Shown here: positions 61,267-64,000 of the stretch, piece after piece
How the letters are laid out: the number at the start of each line of letters is the position of its first letter
Position numbering within the stretch: the stretch's first letter is position 1
Assembly (NCBI GenBank): GCA_017303455.1
Contig: JAFLBM010000010.1
Span: 102,867 to 166,866, forward strand
Direction of reading: 5' to 3'
DNA length: 64,000 nucleotides
Source: Chitinophagales bacterium
GTDB lineage: Bacteria > Bacteroidota > Bacteroidia > Chitinophagales > Chitinophagaceae
Notes under the pieces: model-generated
What the model was told of the DNA's origin: nothing
Seen by the model: only the letters and a program-made list of their open reading frames with translations
The model's database searches: none
Made by a program: the position numbers and the translations under genes

Positions 61267-62694
61267 TTAATAGGTATTTCTCACTCCGGTCAAAAATTTC
61301 TCAATCGCTCTTCTTATATCCGTTGCCGATCCCTGGTGATTATTGATTAAGGTGGAGAAAATAAGGAGCTTGCCTTTCTTCGTATATAAAAAGCCGCTGA
61401 AAGCCACCACGCCGGATAAAGTGCCGGTCTTTCCATAGATAAACCCGGCATCCTGTTTATAATAGCTGCTGATAGTGCCTTCTCCTCCGGTTGGAAAAAT
61501 GATTTTGATCCGCTCCATGCCAAATTCGTTCTTCATCTTATTAAGAATGGCCACCAAATCCTGCGGAGTGAATAAATTATAGCGGCTCAGCCCGGAGCCA
61601 TCGGCCCAGCGGGGTTTTTGTGGCAGATCCTTGAAATCGGTTTTTAACAATGTATCAATGATCTTTTCATCGTTCATCACTCCCAGCAATTCATTGCTCA
61701 CCATTAACAAGCTTTGTTCCGCAAAAAAATTATCGCTGCGGTGCATCATGGGTTTGAGCAGGGAGTCGGTGGGTTGGGAGTGGATACTAATGCGATCAAA
61801 CCCTTGCATTTCATATCCTCCAAAATATACATTCTCATTAATAACTTTTTTATGCAAAGTGTCTTCTAATAACTTATTTGAAATATCAGCTGAGGTAATA
61901 AATGGTAATAATTGTTTTGTTTCCAAATCAAACGTGGGCATTAATGAAAAAATATTATTACCTAGCTCTCTGTATACTTTAAAACCTATGCCTTTCTTTT
62001 CTTCAATTTTTTTATTGAGATGTTCTGGCGTACCTAACTTATACAGTTCATCTAATTTGAAACGACGCTTATTCCAAAATTGATTATTCGAGAAGAATTT
62101 GGGGCTACTATTTACTCTGAGAGAATCAGGAGTCCCAAAGACGGAAAATCCACTGCTATCAACGTTATTGAACGTAACCAGATTCTTATATATTGGCATT
62201 GCTGATCTTTCAGCCATATATGTTTCTTGAAAATCATTCCATGACCACCCATTACCTAATCTATTATCCTGCCAACTCTTATATTTTATTACTATTGATC
62301 CGCTATTTTCATTCAAAAACTTAAACAAAGGCTGATATTTAAACTCAATATTTAAAAAAGTAGGGTCAGCAGATGGGTAAACAATAATATCTCCATTATA
62401 CCTTACTATCTGCGCCCCCACCAAACTATCTCCCAAATATTTCATCGCTGCATAGCAGGTAGGTATTTTAGTATTACTGGCCGGTACAAAATATTTATCA
62501 CCCTGGTAATTGAACCAGTATTTACCGGTGGCCGGTTCGTAAATACTGATACCGGCATGGGCAGCTTTGAAAGCCGGCTGCTGGAGAACGGTTTCTTTTG
62601 CAGAACGGGATAGCTGTTGCTGAACACTACAGGAAAGCAGTAAGTACGAACTAAAAAGTACGAGGTACGCTGCAGATTGTTTCAATCCGGTCAT
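61267..62694 (-). CDS. dacB: D-alanyl-D-alanine carboxypeptidase, S13 (PBP4/DacB) family lipoprotein
   Basis: 475 residues. Lipoprotein-type signal (SSYLLLSC, Cys22). The penicillin-binding motifs are S-x-x-K in FVPASNTKIPT (73-76), S-x-N in MMHRSDNFFAEQ, and K-T-G in FIYGKTGTLSGVV. Between them is the inserted S13 domain. It trims or cuts peptide cross-links of peptidoglycan in the periplasm. The middle third (about 61.8-62.4 kb) is visibly more AT-rich than the ends and than the neighbouring genes. The oxidoreductase gene ends 7 bases upstream, so the two are probably one transcript. ATG 62694. Confidence 0.93.
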   Translation of the reverse strand: MTGLKQSAAYLVLFSSYLLLSCSVQQQLSRSAKETVLQQPAFKAAHAGISIYEPATGKYWFNYQGDKYFVPASNTKIPTCYAAMKYLGDSLVGAQIVRYNGDIIVYPSADPTFLNIEFKYQPLFKFLNENSGSIVIKYKSWQDNRLGNGWSWNDFQETYMAERSAMPIYKNLVTFNNVDSSGFSVFGTPDSLRVNSSPKFFSNNQFWNKRRFKLDELYKLGTPEHLNKKIEEKKGIGFKVYRELGNNIFSLMPTFDLETKQLLPFITSADISNKLLEDTLHKKVINENVYFGGYEMQGFDRISIHSQPTDSLLKPMMHRSDNFFAEQSLLMVSNELLGVMNDEKIIDTLLKTDFKDLPQKPRWADGSGLSRYNLFTPQDLVAILNKMKNEFGMERIKIIFPTGGEGTISSYYKQDAGFIYGKTGTLSGVVAFSGFLYTKKGKLLIFSTLINNHQGSATDIRRAIEKFLTGVRNTY

Positions 62695-62701
62695 AACTTA
62701 A

Positions 62702-63751
62702 CTATTGCAGTTGAATGATTTTTTTAGACGCCATGCTCTCCAGTGCCGCATCAATGATCCGCATATTGTTGATTCCATCAGCAGGCGGAACCGGGTTGGG
62801 GCCCTGGCCGGTAAGTGCTTTATAGACATCATCATAATAACCCATATAATTACCGGGTGTTGACATCGTTTCTTTTCGTATCACTTCCCCGTTTATTTCA
62901 GTATGCAATAAACCATCCGTTGCAGCCGGTGCCGGGCACCAGCTCTCCAGCGACGGTTTGGTGCCGGCCTGCAATTGCTGTTCCTGCATATCCGAACGCT
63001 GTTGCAGGAAACTTCCTTTCATGCCATGAATGGTATAGGCATAGGTTGATTCGCGGGCAATACAGGTGGCTTTTAACCGCACCCTTGACCGGTCGTAATA
63101 AAACAACAATTCAAAATAATCGGGCACGGCCACATCATCCCGCATTTTGACAAGGTCGGCGAATAGTGCTTTGGGAAATCCAAATAACTGGATTGCCTGG
63201 TCCACCAGGTGCGGACTGAGATCATATATGATACCGGCCCCCCGCATATCACCTTCTTTATGCGGCTTGCCCCCATAAGAAGGACGGTAACGGTCATACC
63301 GTATCTCCGCTTCCCTTATTTCACCGAGCCATCCTTGTTGCAACACTTCTTTCACCGCCCGGAAATCACCATCGTAACGACGGTTCTGATACACACTGAT
63401 GAATAGTTTATTCTTTTCTGCCAAAGCAGTTAATTCTTCCGCTTCTTTAGTGGTAACAGCAAATGGTTTTTCGATAACCATGTTCTTTCCTGCTTCCAGC
63501 ACCATCTTCGCCTGTTCATAATGCAGGTAAGTGGGTGTGTTCACCACGATCAGCCGGAGTTCTTTATCTGCACAGAGTTCCGCTACGGAACGATACAGTT
63601 TGGCATCCGGGTATCTTTCTTTTGAATCCTGGTTATGCCTTTCCACGATCGCCGTCAACTCATAGCCAGGGTGTGCATGAATAAACGGCGCATGAAATAA
63701 TTTACCGCTCATGCCGTAAGAACAGATACCGGTTTTAATACCCCCACTCAT
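62702..63751 (-). CDS. Gfo/Idh/MocA family oxidoreductase
   Basis: 349 residues. NAD(P)-binding Rossmann start ICSYGMSGKLFHAPFIHAH, then the conserved VVNTPTYLHYEQAKMVLEAGKNMVIEKPFAVT with the E-K-P catalytic lysine, and the second domain with VYQNRRYDGDFRAVK, GIIYDLSPHLVDQAIQLFG and a catalytic His (about 186). The family oxidises or reduces sugars and inositols; the substrate is unknown. There is no signal peptide, so it is cytoplasmic. ATG at 63751. It lies at the start of a two-gene unit with dacB. Confidence 0.94.
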   Translation of the reverse strand: MSGGIKTGICSYGMSGKLFHAPFIHAHPGYELTAIVERHNQDSKERYPDAKLYRSVAELCADKELRLIVVNTPTYLHYEQAKMVLEAGKNMVIEKPFAVTTKEAEELTALAEKNKLFISVYQNRRYDGDFRAVKEVLQQGWLGEIREAEIRYDRYRPSYGGKPHKEGDMRGAGIIYDLSPHLVDQAIQLFGFPKALFADLVKMRDDVAVPDYFELLFYYDRSRVRLKATCIARESTYAYTIHGMKGSFLQQRSDMQEQQLQAGTKPSLESWCPAPAATDGLLHTEINGEVIRKETMSTPGNYMGYYDDVYKALTGQGPNPVPPADGINNMRIIDAALESMASKKIIQLQ

Positions 63752-63844
63752 AGTTTTAAAATTGAAAGTTCACTATCCCCTAAAGGGAGAATTTGAAGTT
63801 ACATTAATGTTGACTATACAATAAAAATAGGTGTTGGATCTTAA

Positions 63845-63876
63845 GCCCCTCCTGCGGATGGCCTGCCTGCCGACAG
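63845..63876. repeat. compound GC-rich repeat beside the transposase end
   Basis: CCCCTCCTGCGGATGGCC followed by TGCCTGCCGACAG: parts of both repeat forms seen after mutL and in radA, directly next to the transposase stop. Confidence 0.5.
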
Positions 63877-63999
63877 CTAATCGTTACCTAAATTTTTTAA
63901 TACTTCATAAAGAGCTACTGCTTGTAAAAGCGACTCATAACCTTGCCACACTGTTTTTAATCCCGGTGGCCCATCGCTTTTTCTTCCTAAATAACCTCC
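63877..63999 (-). CDS. IS4-type transposase, C-terminal fragment (runs off right edge)
   Basis: The last 40 codons read GGYLGRKSDGPPGLKTVWQG, then YESLLQAVALYEVLKNLGND and a TAG at 63877. The GGYLGRKSDGPPGxKTxWxG block is the characteristic C-terminus of IS4-family transposases of the type whose ends read GFLGRKGDGEPG-KTLW-G. The gene continues beyond the window, so intactness is unknown. I cannot place the terminal inverted repeat. The GC-rich compound repeat and the 93 bases between it and the oxidoreductase gene (63752-63844) would contain the element boundary. Confidence 0.72.
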   Translation of the reverse strand, partial: GGYLGRKSDGPPGLKTVWQGYESLLQAVALYEVLKNLGND

Positions 64000-64000
64000 C

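Noticed and set aside
63770..63790. CCCCTAAAGGGAG near the right end as a sixth copy of the dyad operator
   Set aside because: It lacks the GAA core and the spacing of the five sites; it is a short simple palindrome common in AT-rich genomes.

Overview
The window reads as a chromosomal segment of a Bacteroidota bacterium, most likely of the order Chitinophagales (Chitinophagaceae-like). The signs are a SusC/SusD pair, the gliding genes gldD and gldE next to ssb and mutY, a mutY / HU / TPR / 31-residue basic protein / RNase G cluster, a carB without its allosteric domain, a two-component regulator propeller kinase, promoters of the TTTG...TAnnTTTG type, frequent TTG or GTG starts and weak ribosome-binding sites. 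No rRNA, tRNA or CRISPR was seen. These family and lineage calls rest on recognition from memory, not on a search.

Layout. 0-4 kb (minus): rsfS, ftsH, lutC, a gamma-glutamylcyclotransferase-like gene and the start of lpxH, divergent from birA. 4.8-15.2 kb (minus): a DUF5777 barrel, a sterol-desaturase-like enzyme, then an accessory block of a lipocalin-like lipoprotein, two exported alpha/beta hydrolases, a LuxR-type response regulator, a 1031-residue propeller histidine kinase and two paralogous lipoproteins. 15.4-22.1 kb: bcp and an M23 peptidase (minus), then a MORN protein, a lipoprotein and carB (plus). 22.1-24.8 kb: a second NarL-type two-component pair with an overlapping membrane-protein gene and an uncharacterised protein, all AT-rich. 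25-30.3 kb (plus): DinB-like protein, comEC, purH and an EamA transporter. 30.3-40 kb (minus): polysaccharide deacetylase, methyltransferase, lutB, DUF3109 protein, TPR membrane protein, gldD, gldE, ssb and mutY. 40-43.3 kb (plus): HU, TPR, AURKAIP1/COX24-like microprotein and RNase G. 43.4-48.6 kb (minus): susD, susC and a membrane zinc peptidase. 49-56.2 kb (plus): radA, comF, a beta-helix lipoprotein, a glutathione peroxidase, holB and ricT. 56.3-64 kb: a GH3/serine-hydrolase fusion, mutL, a D-Ala-D-Ala carboxypeptidase, a Gfo/Idh oxidoreductase and the C-terminal end of an IS4-type transposase at the right edge.

The best candidate for an undescribed system lies at 6.8-15.4 kb. Upstream of both hydrolases, the response regulator and both paralogous lipoproteins there is a shared 16-bp dyad, roughly CMCCGAA-N3-GGKG, always in the same orientation relative to the gene. 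This suggests one small regulon in which the propeller kinase and its regulator control two exported hydrolases and two or three surface lipoproteins. The function is unknown.

A second theme is a family of GC-rich palindromes related to CCTGCC...GGCAGG. They occur in intergenic DNA and apparently as short in-frame insertions in birA and radA.
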